The position numbers were made by a program, and so were the translations under genes. From Streptomyces thermolilacinus SPC6 (GTDB lineage: Bacteria; Actinomycetota; Actinomycetes; Streptomycetales; Streptomycetaceae), in assembly GCF_000478605.2 (NCBI RefSeq), contig NZ_ASHX02000001.1:4479001-4543000 (forward strand): a stretch of 64,000 nt of DNA. Reading direction: 5' to 3'. This document shows, in pieces, positions 19,601 through 25,146 of the stretch. The first letter of the stretch is position 1. Each line of letters starts with the position of its first letter. The notes beneath the pieces are model-generated. The model worked only from the letters and a program-made list of their open reading frames with translations. It did no database searches and was not told where the DNA came from.

Positions 19601-20623
19601 AAGTACGGCTTGCCGTGGGAGTGGAAGAAGGCGTACGCACTCGGCAAGAGAGTCGTCGGCCTGGTCGGCGACCTCATCGGCGGCGTCAAGGACTACTTCA
19701 AGGCCAGCAAGGCCCTGGACAACGCCCAGTCAGTCCTGGCCAAGGCACAGGACCAATTGGCGGCGGCCAGAAAGAAGGCGGCGGAAACAAAGAAGAAGTC
19801 TGGCTGCCACAGCTTCCTGCCGGGCACCCTGGTTCTGCTCGACGACGGCACCACGAAGCCAATCCAAGATGTGGAGCTCGGCGACAAGCTCGTGGTGACC
19901 GACCCCGAGACGGGCGAGACCACCGTTCGCGAGGTCGCGGGCACGATCGTCACCGAGGACGACAAGCACTTCGTCGATCTGACGATCGAAAATGATTCAG
20001 GCAAGCCGGAAGCCCTGGTCTCCACCACGACGCACCCCTTCTGGGTGGAGTCCGAGAACCGCTGGATCGAGGCCGGCGACCTGAAGCCGGGCATGAAGCT
20101 CCGCACCGCCGACGGCGACGTCGCAAAGGTGCAGATGGTCCACCAGTTCGACAAGCGCCAGCGTACTCACGACCTGACGCTCACGGACATCCACACGTAC
20201 TATGTGCTGGCGGGCGCGACTCCGGTCCTCGTTCATAACTGCGGCGAGCAGCTTGAATTTGCGCACGGAACGACCGCGGAACATGCCGACAACATTGCGG
20301 CCAACGGTCTGAGTAGCGACGCGGCGAGAGCCTCTTCGAGCGGTGGTGCTGTAGGGCAACCGGGAAACCTGTTTAGCTACAGGGTGTCGGGAGGCGGTGA
20401 CCCGAACTTCAGCACTGCGGCGCAGTGGGGCGTAACCCGGAATGGTGGTTCGAAGAACGGGGCAGCGGTTCTCGTGTTCCGAATGTGTAAATGCACCTAT
20501 GATCGATTGGTGAGCGAGGGGCATATCACTACAAGAACTACAGGTGAAGGCATGCCCGAAGAGATAATATTCGGGCCGGGGGCAATGCCCCACCTGCGAA
20601 GGCATGCCGACGTGCGACTGTAA
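13685..20623 (+). CDS. Secreted RHS-repeat polymorphic toxin with Hint domain
   Basis: 2312 residues. Signal peptide 1-38 (RGRLLRHRLPRR, hydrophobic core, AYAED). Residues about 250-1000 are the beta-rich N-terminal part of an RHS shell; about 1010-1860 hold YD repeats such as YDALGRLTSVW, YEYDQLGRKIKSVD and TVYDKLGRVTSTW. The RHS core ends with the classic GLTHLGAREYDP...YANNNPVTLSDPSG (DPSG at 1863-1866). A 174-residue linker has a Gly/Ala hydrophobic stretch and a basic coiled coil. Residues 2041-2186 form a Hint domain: Cys2041, TTTHPFW, and the terminal VHN followed by Cys. Residues 2187-2312 are the toxin-like tip. ATG has GGAG 7 nt upstream. Family knowledge: the shell encloses a C-terminal toxin released by self-cleavage. 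The tip is AT-richer than the rest, as expected of an exchanged module. Confidence 0.9.
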   Translation: MSLRGRLLRHRLPRRAVAATVLGLSLTLTASTVQSVAYAEDKGRGRPGVQDLGDPAEGTDAKAAPRPSDPARKAAVTGLDRASWPKQGSAELPVAAAGTKKPATASPGGLPVSVTAPQAPAQAKAGSAASSSKAASAAPGKVKVDVLDPARAAKLGVGTLFRLERADEGDKAAKVRVTVDYSAFAEGYGGSYGSRLHLVQLPACAAYAQPGSAKCPEAPKPLPTVNDAKTRTLAADVTAAPAVTGPSTMAVEGGSLVAVTSGPSSAQGTYKATALSPSASWNVSASSGGFSWSYPLRTVPTPGGQVPSLGLGYSSQSADGRTSATNNQGSWIGEGFSFDPGYIERRYKPCSDDGHAGSAEQCWAFENATILLNGSATELVKDDKTKEWHLASDPASKVEKLTNTVNGDNDNEYWRVTTSDGTEYYFGLNRLPGWIAGKEETASTWTVPVFGDDAGEPCYNATFANAHCKQAWRWNLDYVKDTHGNVMSYFYQPETNHYALGGKTDVNGTPYHRGGYLKRIDYGQRDGAVYAAKAPARVVFTTAERCLPTATFDCAESKRTTANAAHWPDVPVDQECKPNTKCTVGQTFWTTKRLTGITTQMLKDATTYQDVDAWTFTHLFTDNGDDSKTLWLSKIDHEGRAGTTPVKLPSLELFGEQLVNRVDALGDNTAPFHRFRLATVLSETGAQLDINYAPTECTAGALPAPGSSTKRCYPVKWSPPGTIEPITDWFHKYVVAEIIETDRTGGGDSLVTRYDYSKGKGAWRKAEPDGITQEKFLTWGGWQGYDKVTVTSGSAEQQKTRIDYTYMQGMDGDKDASGGTRSVKVTDSTGAEYTDAKEFTGHQLEAATYDQGKIVARTISQPWKHHTATQTQPWATTYASIVRPRVVRGFTLLSNGTWRETKGTTTYETANGTGRATQVEELGDVAKTGDETCTRTWYADNPTKNILSLPSRSESVSVDCATTPDRSKQVLVDERTSYDGLAFGAAPEKGDATRTERLTSHDGTTGTYQVTGTTTYDAFGRPLTQTDAAGAKTATAYTEANGLISQTKRTNALGHVTTTDYAPAWGASLGQTDPNGNRTQLAYDALGRLTSVWLPDRSPLQTPSIKYSYNVRRDKVVAIKTEKVENDGSYGAEYTLYDSLLRPRQMQTEGQGGTRMVADTFYDGVGKVKKTNATYNAAGAPSDELLLVHNGEVGAQTLMEYDALGRQTAQIFAVSGVEQWRTTTAYAGERTDVDPPKGGTGTTTITDALGRTSEVRHYRGDAPNELLGYDATKYTYTPKGLLETVTDAQNNVWRYEYDQLGRKIKSVDPDAGTSTTRYDELDRPVTVTDARGKQTSTVYDKLGRVTSTWQGAPETGTKLSETRYDKAGWLGKAWANLTYTSPTEYFASVVQEMDRFYQPLKTMHVVPASQGALAGNYLYTSSYNRDGTLQGTSLPAAGDLPAEGLVYGYDELQRPKSMSGYVTDAVYSHESHLQQLELFTGSGKKVWNTFAYEKGTDRLTRSMVDVYGAPARAKESNYSYDQVGNVLSIADTANTTALDVQCFRYDNRQRLAAAWTPAATATDAAGAGTLGSTAPVEGSGPAACQAAPGTSALGGPAPYWKSYVTDAIGNRTSETIHDTSLDASKNITRTYTYGAAGAAGNGPHQLTKVVENTPTGDRQSTYEYDAAGNTTKRVIGGDAQVLEWNDQGKLAKATEANGTETTYLYDGSGNRIQRKDPTGTTVYLPGMELKLSADGTKTEATRYYTFAGQTVAVRTNDNKVSFVASDHHGTGEVAIDSATGAVSQRRFDPYGVVRGQATGAWPGEKGYVGGTIDKSTGLTHLGAREYDPVIGKFISVDPIIDYTQPQQMNGYAYANNNPVTLSDPSGLMVAECFETPSLCTGGKPKKSVDPVEEAGQNAKEASGLVAGAQEQQSNAKQRIKKAAKVLIEIVKDELGINAAFDCVSSGDLGACGETLLNIAGSFAGGIAGKLLAKYGLPWEWKKAYALGKRVVGLVGDLIGGVKDYFKASKALDNAQSVLAKAQDQLAAARKKAAETKKKSGCHSFLPGTLVLLDDGTTKPIQDVELGDKLVVTDPETGETTVREVAGTIVTEDDKHFVDLTIENDSGKPEALVSTTTHPFWVESENRWIEAGDLKPGMKLRTADGDVAKVQMVHQFDKRQRTHDLTLTDIHTYYVLAGATPVLVHNCGEQLEFAHGTTAEHADNIAANGLSSDAARASSSGGAVGQPGNLFSYRVSGGGDPNFSTAAQWGVTRNGGSKNGAAVLVFRMCKCTYDRLVSEGHITTRTTGEGMPEEIIFGPGAMPHLRRHADVRL
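20243..20620 (+). other. Toxin-like tip domain, possibly ADP-ribosyltransferase fold
   Basis: The 126 residues after the Hint domain of the RHS protein. Visible marks: FAHGTTAEHADNIAANGL (His2194-Gly-Thr), NFSTAAQWGV (about 2241-2250) and PEEIIFGPGAM (Glu2292-Glu2293). The order H-G-T, then an aromatic/Ser strand before an A-x-x-W helix, then a Glu near the C terminus fits the H-Y/S-E layout of diphtheria-type ADP-ribosyltransferase toxins. This is inference from motif order only; no database search was made. Codon use changes here (many A/T third positions, e.g. around 20558-20570). Confidence 0.45.
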
Positions 20624-20652
20624 GAGCTTCTCTGAGTGGTCAGGATGTGTTC

Positions 20653-21558
20653 ATGAGTTTCGACTGGAACAACTTCGATGCAGTCCAAATGAATGTCGCA
20701 TCCTGGCCGCTCGGCGAGCCTGACATGTCCGGGCTCGTCCGGACCGAATGGGAGATTCGCACGCTCGCCGAGCTACCGGATGGCCTACTGCTGGATCATC
20801 TGAACCTGCATCAGCTGTCAGGAGACATGTCTTTCGATCTTCACGTCTTGGGGCCGCGGCAGTTGAGCATGACATGCATGTGCCCCGAGGAGATGCCAGG
20901 CCCTGTCAGGCTGGGAGCGGCATCGGTGGCTTGGAGGTTCGTTGACGAGCAGGTCGCAAGGCTTTGGATGATCGGAGAGTACCCCAGGGCTACCCTTCCG
21001 GAATTTATGCGACAGAGGCGCGAGTTGGTGGAGCGGATCCCCGCCTCCATTCGGGAGGCGTGGGTCTGGCTTTCACTGATCCGCTCCGAGCCCTTGTTGG
21101 CTGAAGTGGCGGAGCGATCGAGTCAGGCTGAGTATCTGATCTCCGTCCTGCAGGATTCCCCTAAGAGCCCCGATCTCGCCGAATATTTCTCCGAGTTGGA
21201 GTCCCGGCTTTCTGTCAGGGCTGAGACCGGACTATCCCGGCCGCTAGAGTTGAGGCGCATTCTGAGGGCGGCCGTTGAGTTCGGTGTACGTGGAGCTAGT
21301 GATGGCTCGGTGGATTCCATTGCTTACGCCACGGAGCGGCTTTTTGATGCGCTCTTCCTTCTGGAGCGTTCGCTCGGCGTTGAAGTGTCGGGCGGGCTCT
21401 CCATGGAGGAAGACAGAGCATGGTTCGATGATGCTGTGAGTCTTGCTGAGTTCGAAAGTCTGTCGCCTGGCGTCATTGACCGGAGTCGCTCCTTCTGTAT
21501 TCAGCTGGTTGACTTCTGCTCCAGGGAAAGCGCTCAGTTTGCGCTCAGGAATGAGTAG
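20653..21558 (+). CDS. Candidate immunity protein for RHS toxin tip
   Basis: 301 residues, no family recognised. Acidic, Leu/Glu-rich, mostly helical in appearance, with no signal peptide, membrane segment or metal-binding motif, so it should stay in the cytoplasm. Start taken at ATG 20653 with AGGA 7 nt upstream; a GTG two codons earlier is too close to that ribosome site. Only 29 nt separate it from the RHS stop, the position where polymorphic toxin systems keep their immunity gene. Base composition is clearly lower in GC than the flanks and matches the toxin tip, suggesting the two travelled together. Function as an immunity protein is inferred from place and composition alone. Confidence 0.55.
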   Translation: MSFDWNNFDAVQMNVASWPLGEPDMSGLVRTEWEIRTLAELPDGLLLDHLNLHQLSGDMSFDLHVLGPRQLSMTCMCPEEMPGPVRLGAASVAWRFVDEQVARLWMIGEYPRATLPEFMRQRRELVERIPASIREAWVWLSLIRSEPLLAEVAERSSQAEYLISVLQDSPKSPDLAEYFSELESRLSVRAETGLSRPLELRRILRAAVEFGVRGASDGSVDSIAYATERLFDALFLLERSLGVEVSGGLSMEEDRAWFDDAVSLAEFESLSPGVIDRSRSFCIQLVDFCSRESAQFALRNE

Positions 21559-21612
21559 CGGAGGAGAGCGAGACCACCATGCTGACCCCCTCTGAGTCGC
21601 TTGACGGCAGCG

Positions 21613-21753
21613 GTGACGGCAACGTCAGCGGACGATTACCGAAGCGGGCGGATCGGTTGCGTCGTCGTCCGGGCTGAAGGGCAGCGTTCAGGGTGTCGAT
21701 GGCTTGGCGTTGGAGCCGGAGTCGGACGTGCGCGTAGACGCTGGCACCTCCCC
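21613..21753 (-). pseudogene. Integrase C-terminal remnant
   Basis: On the minus strand this codes VYAHVRLRLQRQAIDTL followed by a diverged tail. It repeats the catalytic-Tyr end of the full integrase at 21822-23090, including a run of over 40 identical bases (CAGGGTGTCGATGG onward, near 21690 and 21890). Similarity breaks just before the VYAHV codons, so only the last 40-odd codons of a second, related integrase remain. It marks an earlier integration event. Confidence 0.75.
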
Positions 21754-21766
21754 GCAATGGAGGAAA

Positions 21767-21804
21767 CACAGAAGCCCGCCGGGGAGTGCCGGCGGGCTTC
21801 TGTG
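21767..21804 (-). terminator. Integrase terminator
   Basis: Perfect 16-bp stem (21767-21782 with 21789-21804), loop of 6 nt, 17 nt beyond the integrase stop codon. Confidence 0.8.
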
Positions 21805-21821
21805 GCGCTTTGACAGCAACG

Positions 21822-23090
21822 TCAGCGGACGGTGGGAGCGGCGGGCGGGTCGTTGGGGTCGCCATCGGTCGGGTTGAGGGCGACGCCCAGGGTGTCGATG
21901 GCTTGGCGTTGGAGCCGGAGTCGGACGTGGGCGTAGACGCCAGCGGTCACGCCGATGTGGGCGTGACCCAACAGCTCCTTGATCACGACTAGGTCGACGC
22001 CCTGCTCCAGAAGCAGGGTCGCCGTCGAATGGCGCAGGTCGTGGAAGCGGATGCGTCGGAGTCCGGCCCGGTCGAGGAAGCTGCGGAAGCGGCGGGTGAG
22101 GTTGGCCGGGTCGAGAGGGCCGCCAGTCGGCGTGGTGAAGACCAGGCCGCTGTCTCTCCAGGCTGATGCTGCCGTCTCGCGTTCCTTGTTCTGCCGTTCC
22201 CTGTGCTCCTTGAGCGAGTGGCGGCACTCGGTTGGCAGAGCGATGCGGCGTTCGGACGCCCGGGTCTTGGTGGGCAGGTGGGTAAGACCGCCCGTGCGGG
22301 TGCGTTGGAGCGAGCGGCGGATGCTGGCCGTTCCGGTGGTGAGGTCGAGGTCTTCCCAGTGGAGGCCGAGGAGTTCGCCCTTGCGGAGGCCAGTGCGTAG
22401 GGCGAGTTCGTACAGCGCATACAGCCGGTCGGCGCGGGCGGCGTTGAGGAACAACCGCGCCTCGGCCGCGGTGAGTGGCCGGAAGCGTCTGGGCCGGGGC
22501 GCAGCGGTCTTGACGTTCCGGGCGATGTTGCAGGGCAGCTCATCTTCCCGGACAGCGTGCTCCAGCGCGGACTTGAGCACCGAGTGCACGTACGTCACGG
22601 TCGAAGAGGACAGCTGCTTCAGGCAGCACTCGCCGATGGCGCAGCATGCCTTTCGTTCGGTGTCGAGCCCCTGGGTGCAGCACTGGCAGGTGATGCGGAG
22701 CCGGTCCAGGAAGGTGCATACGTCCTTCGCGGTCAGCCGCGCGATCTTCTTGGTGCCGAGGCCGGGGATGAGGTGGAGACGGATGCAGGTGGCGTAGCGG
22801 GTGTGGGTGTTCTCGCGGAGCTGGTGGACGGCGACGCCGTTCAGCCAGTAGGTGAGGTAGTCGCCGACGGTGCTGTCTGCGGTGGCGACGGGGAGGCTGC
22901 GGTTGCTGTCGGCGATCTTCTCGGCGAGTTTGTCGGCGGCTTCTCTCCGGGTGGTGCCGTAGACGCGGACGCGTTTGTGGGTGCCGTCGGCGGCGAGGAC
23001 GTAGCCGGCGGCCTCCCAGCGGCCGTCTTTGCGCTGGTAGATGGTGCCTTCGCCGTTGGCGCGGGCCTTCTTGCGCTTGGGGGCGGTCAT
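21822..23090 (-). CDS. Tyrosine site-specific integrase
   Basis: 422 residues, the phage/ICE integrase type of actinomycetes. An N-terminal AP2-like arm-binding domain (GEGTIYQRKDGRWEAAGYV) is followed by a SAM-like core-binding domain and the catalytic domain with Arg in RTGLRKGELLGL, HDLRHS (H-x-x-R), LLGHAHIG and the nucleophile Tyr in GVYAHV, so all catalytic residues are present. Residues about 140-165 carry an unusual cluster of seven Cys (CQCC...CC...CC) that could bind zinc. Its ATG overlaps the stop of an excisionase stub (ATGA). It recombines att sites of an integrative element; no tRNA or att repeat was found next to it, and the rest of the element is missing, so it is likely stranded. 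Confidence 0.92.
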   Translation of the reverse strand: MTAPKRKKARANGEGTIYQRKDGRWEAAGYVLAADGTHKRVRVYGTTRREAADKLAEKIADSNRSLPVATADSTVGDYLTYWLNGVAVHQLRENTHTRYATCIRLHLIPGLGTKKIARLTAKDVCTFLDRLRITCQCCTQGLDTERKACCAIGECCLKQLSSSTVTYVHSVLKSALEHAVREDELPCNIARNVKTAAPRPRRFRPLTAAEARLFLNAARADRLYALYELALRTGLRKGELLGLHWEDLDLTTGTASIRRSLQRTRTGGLTHLPTKTRASERRIALPTECRHSLKEHRERQNKERETAASAWRDSGLVFTTPTGGPLDPANLTRRFRSFLDRAGLRRIRFHDLRHSTATLLLEQGVDLVVIKELLGHAHIGVTAGVYAHVRLRLQRQAIDTLGVALNPTDGDPNDPPAAPTVR

Positions 23091-23178
23091 GGGGCGGCCT
23101 CTTCCAGGTGGCGCTGGACGTAGTCAGCGAGGGCGTGGGCGGGGATGCGTCGGGCGCGGCCGATGGTCAGGGAGGCTA
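23087..23178 (-). pseudogene. 3' fragment of excisionase (xis-like) gene
   Basis: The minus strand reads LASLTIGRARRIPAHALADYVQRHLEEAAP and a stop, the end of a helix-turn-helix excisionase (the RxRRIPxxAL...YV signature). Its TGA overlaps the integrase ATG, the usual xis-int arrangement. The 5' part is cut off exactly where the IS element begins, and the sequence on the far side of the IS has a stop 16 codons away and no start, so the N-terminal half has been lost. Confidence 0.75.
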
Positions 23179-24180
23179 GGACTTGTCCGGGCGATCAAGC
23201 TCGTAGCCAGATGACAAGGGCTGCTGCTGTGGCGGTGCCGAGGAAGACGTAGCCGCGCTTGTCGTAGCGGGTGGCGACTGCCCGGGACTGCTTCAGGAGG
23301 TTGATCGCCCGCTCGACGGTGTTGCGCTTCTTGTAGCGGGCTGCGTCAAAGCCGGGCGGTCGTCCGCCGCGTGCGCCCTTGCGCAGGCGGGCGGCTTGGC
23401 TGTCGGTCTTCTCCGGGATGGTGTGGCGGATTCCCCGCCGTCGCAGGTACTCGCGGCAGGGCCCGTTGCTGCAGGCCTTGTCTGCCGCCAGGCTGTCGGG
23501 CTTCTTGCGCGGCCTGCCCGGACCGCTCCTGGGGACGCGAATCCTTTCCAGGACCGGCTCGAACTGGGTGCAGTCCGCCCGCTGTCCGCCGGTGACCACC
23601 AGGGACAGCGGGCGGCAGCGGCCGTCCGCGCTCAGGTGGAGCTTGCTGGTGAACCCGCCCCGCGAGCGGCCCAGGCCCTCGCCTCCGGCACCACCTCCAC
23701 CAGACGGGCGACCAGGCTCTGCCACGACGTCTCGCCCTGGTGTTCCCCCTCTTCGGCCCCCTTTGACGCGGGTACCGGCGGAGGTTCGGCCCGAGCGCCG
23801 GCAGCGTGTTGATGAGCGCGCACGATGGTGGAGTCGACCGCGATGTCCCAGTCGATCTCACCTGCCACGTCGGCCTCGGCCTGGACCTGCTGGAGCAGGC
23901 GTTCCCAGGTGCCGTCGGCCGACCACAGACGGTGGCCTTCTTAAACCGTCTTCCACGGGCCGAACCGTTCGGGCAGGTCACGCCACTGCACGCCGGTCCG
24001 CACCCGATGCAGAATCCCGTCGATCACCTGCCGGTGATCCCGCCACCTGCCGCAACGCCTGTTACTGACCGGCAGGAACGGCCGAAGCCGTTCCCACTCG
24101 GCATCCGTCAAATCACCCCGCCCCATGCCCACACCAACGACACGGGTGCGAAGTAGTCACATGATCGGCCGGACAAGTCC
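23179..24180 (-). mobile_element. IS5-family insertion sequence (IS427-like)
   Basis: 1002 bp bounded by inverted repeats: GGACTTGTCCGG at 23179-23190 and its complement at 24169-24180, with further imperfect pairing inward (CGATCA). TA flanks both ends (23177-23178 and 24181-24182), as expected for this group, in a CTAG context. It carries one transposase, read on the minus strand and broken by a stop. Inserted in, or at a deletion edge of, the excisionase gene. Confidence 0.88.
23195..24132 (-). pseudogene. IS5-type DDE transposase, in-frame stop plus frame change
   Basis: The reading begins MGMGRGDLTDAEWERLRPFLP at 24132 and runs to GPWKTV, where TAA at 23941-23943 stands in place of the usual Tyr codon (VYE to V-stop-E). 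The same frame then continues (RLWSADGTWERLLQQVQAEAD, IDWDIAVDSTIVRAHQHAAG, the first catalytic Asp) and the protein must move to another frame near 23700 for the second half (EGLGRSRGGFTSKLHLSADG, VTGGQRADC, ADKACSNGP, NTVERAINLLKQSRAVATRYDKR, with the last Glu). The frame change is normal for two-ORF members of the group; the stop is not. A Tyr is also replaced by Cys in ADKACSNG. Probably inactive. Confidence 0.8.
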
Positions 24181-24233
24181 TAGGCGCCGAGAGAGGTGGG
24201 GTCGACCCAGCCCCGCCTCAGGTAGGGCTCAGT

Positions 24234-24262
24234 TTGACCGGGTCCGGGGCGGGGCCTAGTCT
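24234..24262 (+). promoter_or_regulatory. Promoter of rplU-rpmA
   Basis: TTGACC (24234-24239) and TAGTCT (24257-24262) with a 17-nt spacer, a near-ideal HrdB/sigma-70-type promoter 158 nt upstream of the rplU GTG. It lies 52 nt inside the right edge of the IS, so insertion left it intact. Confidence 0.75.
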
Positions 24263-24419
24263 TGACCGTCGGCGTGTTTCCATGCGCGCCAGCTCCTGAG
24301 CACCTTCCCTCCCGGCCCAGGTCGGGGGAGGCCGTTCCGACCATCCGGTCCAGTCGCGGGCCCTGCCCGTGCGGGCGGCTGGCGTCAGGGGTTTCCGTTT
24401 CGAGCGAGGAGAGATCCGC

Positions 24420-24740
24420 GTGTACGCCATCGTGCGCAGCGGTGGTCGCCAGCACAAGGTTGCTGTCGGCGACATCGTTGAGGTTGACAAGATTTCCACT
24501 GCCAAGGTTGGCGACACGGTCGAGCTCTCGACCCTGCTCGTTGTCGACGGCGACTCCGTGACCAGCGACCCGTGGGTCCTGGCCGGCATCAAGGTTGAGG
24601 CCGAGGTTGTGGACCACCACAAGGGCGCCAAGATCGACATCCTGCGCTACAAGAACAAGACCGGCTACCGCCGTCGTCAGGGCCACCGCCAGCAGTACAC
24701 GGCGATCAAGGTCACGGCGATCCCGACGGCCGCGAAGTAA
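24420..24740 (+). CDS. rplU: 50S ribosomal protein L21
   Basis: 106 residues; binds 23S rRNA in the large subunit. Full-length and typical: YAIVRSGGRQHKVAVGDIVEVDK at the start, KVEAEVVDHHKGAKIDILRYKNKTGYRRRQGHRQ toward the end (the bL21 signature). GTG start with GAGGAGAG 6-12 nt upstream. Cotranscribed with rpmA 14 nt downstream. In Streptomyces rne normally lies just upstream; here that place is taken by IS and integrase debris. Confidence 0.98.
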   Translation: MYAIVRSGGRQHKVAVGDIVEVDKISTAKVGDTVELSTLLVVDGDSVTSDPWVLAGIKVEAEVVDHHKGAKIDILRYKNKTGYRRRQGHRQQYTAIKVTAIPTAAK

Positions 24741-24754
24741 GGGACTGAGGAGAC

Positions 24755-25009
24755 ATGGCACACAAGAAGGGCGCATCGTCCACCCGGAACGGTCGCGACT
24801 CCAACGCTCAGCGGCTCGGCGTGAAGCGCTTCGGCGGTCAGGTCGTCAACGCCGGTGAGATCCTGGTCCGCCAGCGTGGCACGCACTTCCACCCGGGTGC
24901 GGGCGTCGGCCGTGGCGGCGACGACACGCTGTTCGCGCTGCAGGCCGGTTCGGTGCAGTTCGGCACCTTCCGCGGCCGCAAGGTCGTGAACATCGTCCCG
25001 GTCGCCTGA
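24755..25009 (+). CDS. rpmA: 50S ribosomal protein L27
   Basis: 84 residues, full length. AHKKGASSTRNGRDSNAQRLGVKRFGGQ is the bL27 signature; the N-terminal tail reaches the peptidyl-transferase centre. Starts with MAHKKG directly, without the cleaved N-terminal extension seen in Firmicutes. ATG with GAGGAG about 5 nt upstream. Ends at a hairpin. Confidence 0.98.
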   Translation: MAHKKGASSTRNGRDSNAQRLGVKRFGGQVVNAGEILVRQRGTHFHPGAGVGRGGDDTLFALQAGSVQFGTFRGRKVVNIVPVA

Positions 25010-25030
25010 CCGGACGATTCGCTAGGGCGG

Positions 25031-25072
25031 GCCTCTCCTCCCGCACGGTTCACACCGTGCGGGAAGAGGGTC
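25031..25072 (+). terminator. rpmA terminator
   Basis: Eleven paired bases at the core (25039-25049 with 25054-25064, loop of 4) extended by an imperfect outer stem (CCTCT with AGAGG). Separates the ribosomal protein operon from obg. Confidence 0.75.
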
Positions 25073-25146
25073 CGCCCTTCGCGTGTTACAGCTGAGACAC
25101 CTCGTACGATTTCCTTACATTTCCGCACCGCTGGAGGCACCCCACC

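Noticed and set aside
23346..23981. 211-codon frame inside the IS as a separate transposase
   Set aside because: Out of phase with the transposase motifs; it is a shadow of them.
24180..24776. Minus-strand frame running from rplU into the IS edge, considered as the missing 5' half of xis
   Set aside because: In the xis frame there is a stop 16 codons from the IS and no start; the longer frame is in another phase and antisense to rplU.
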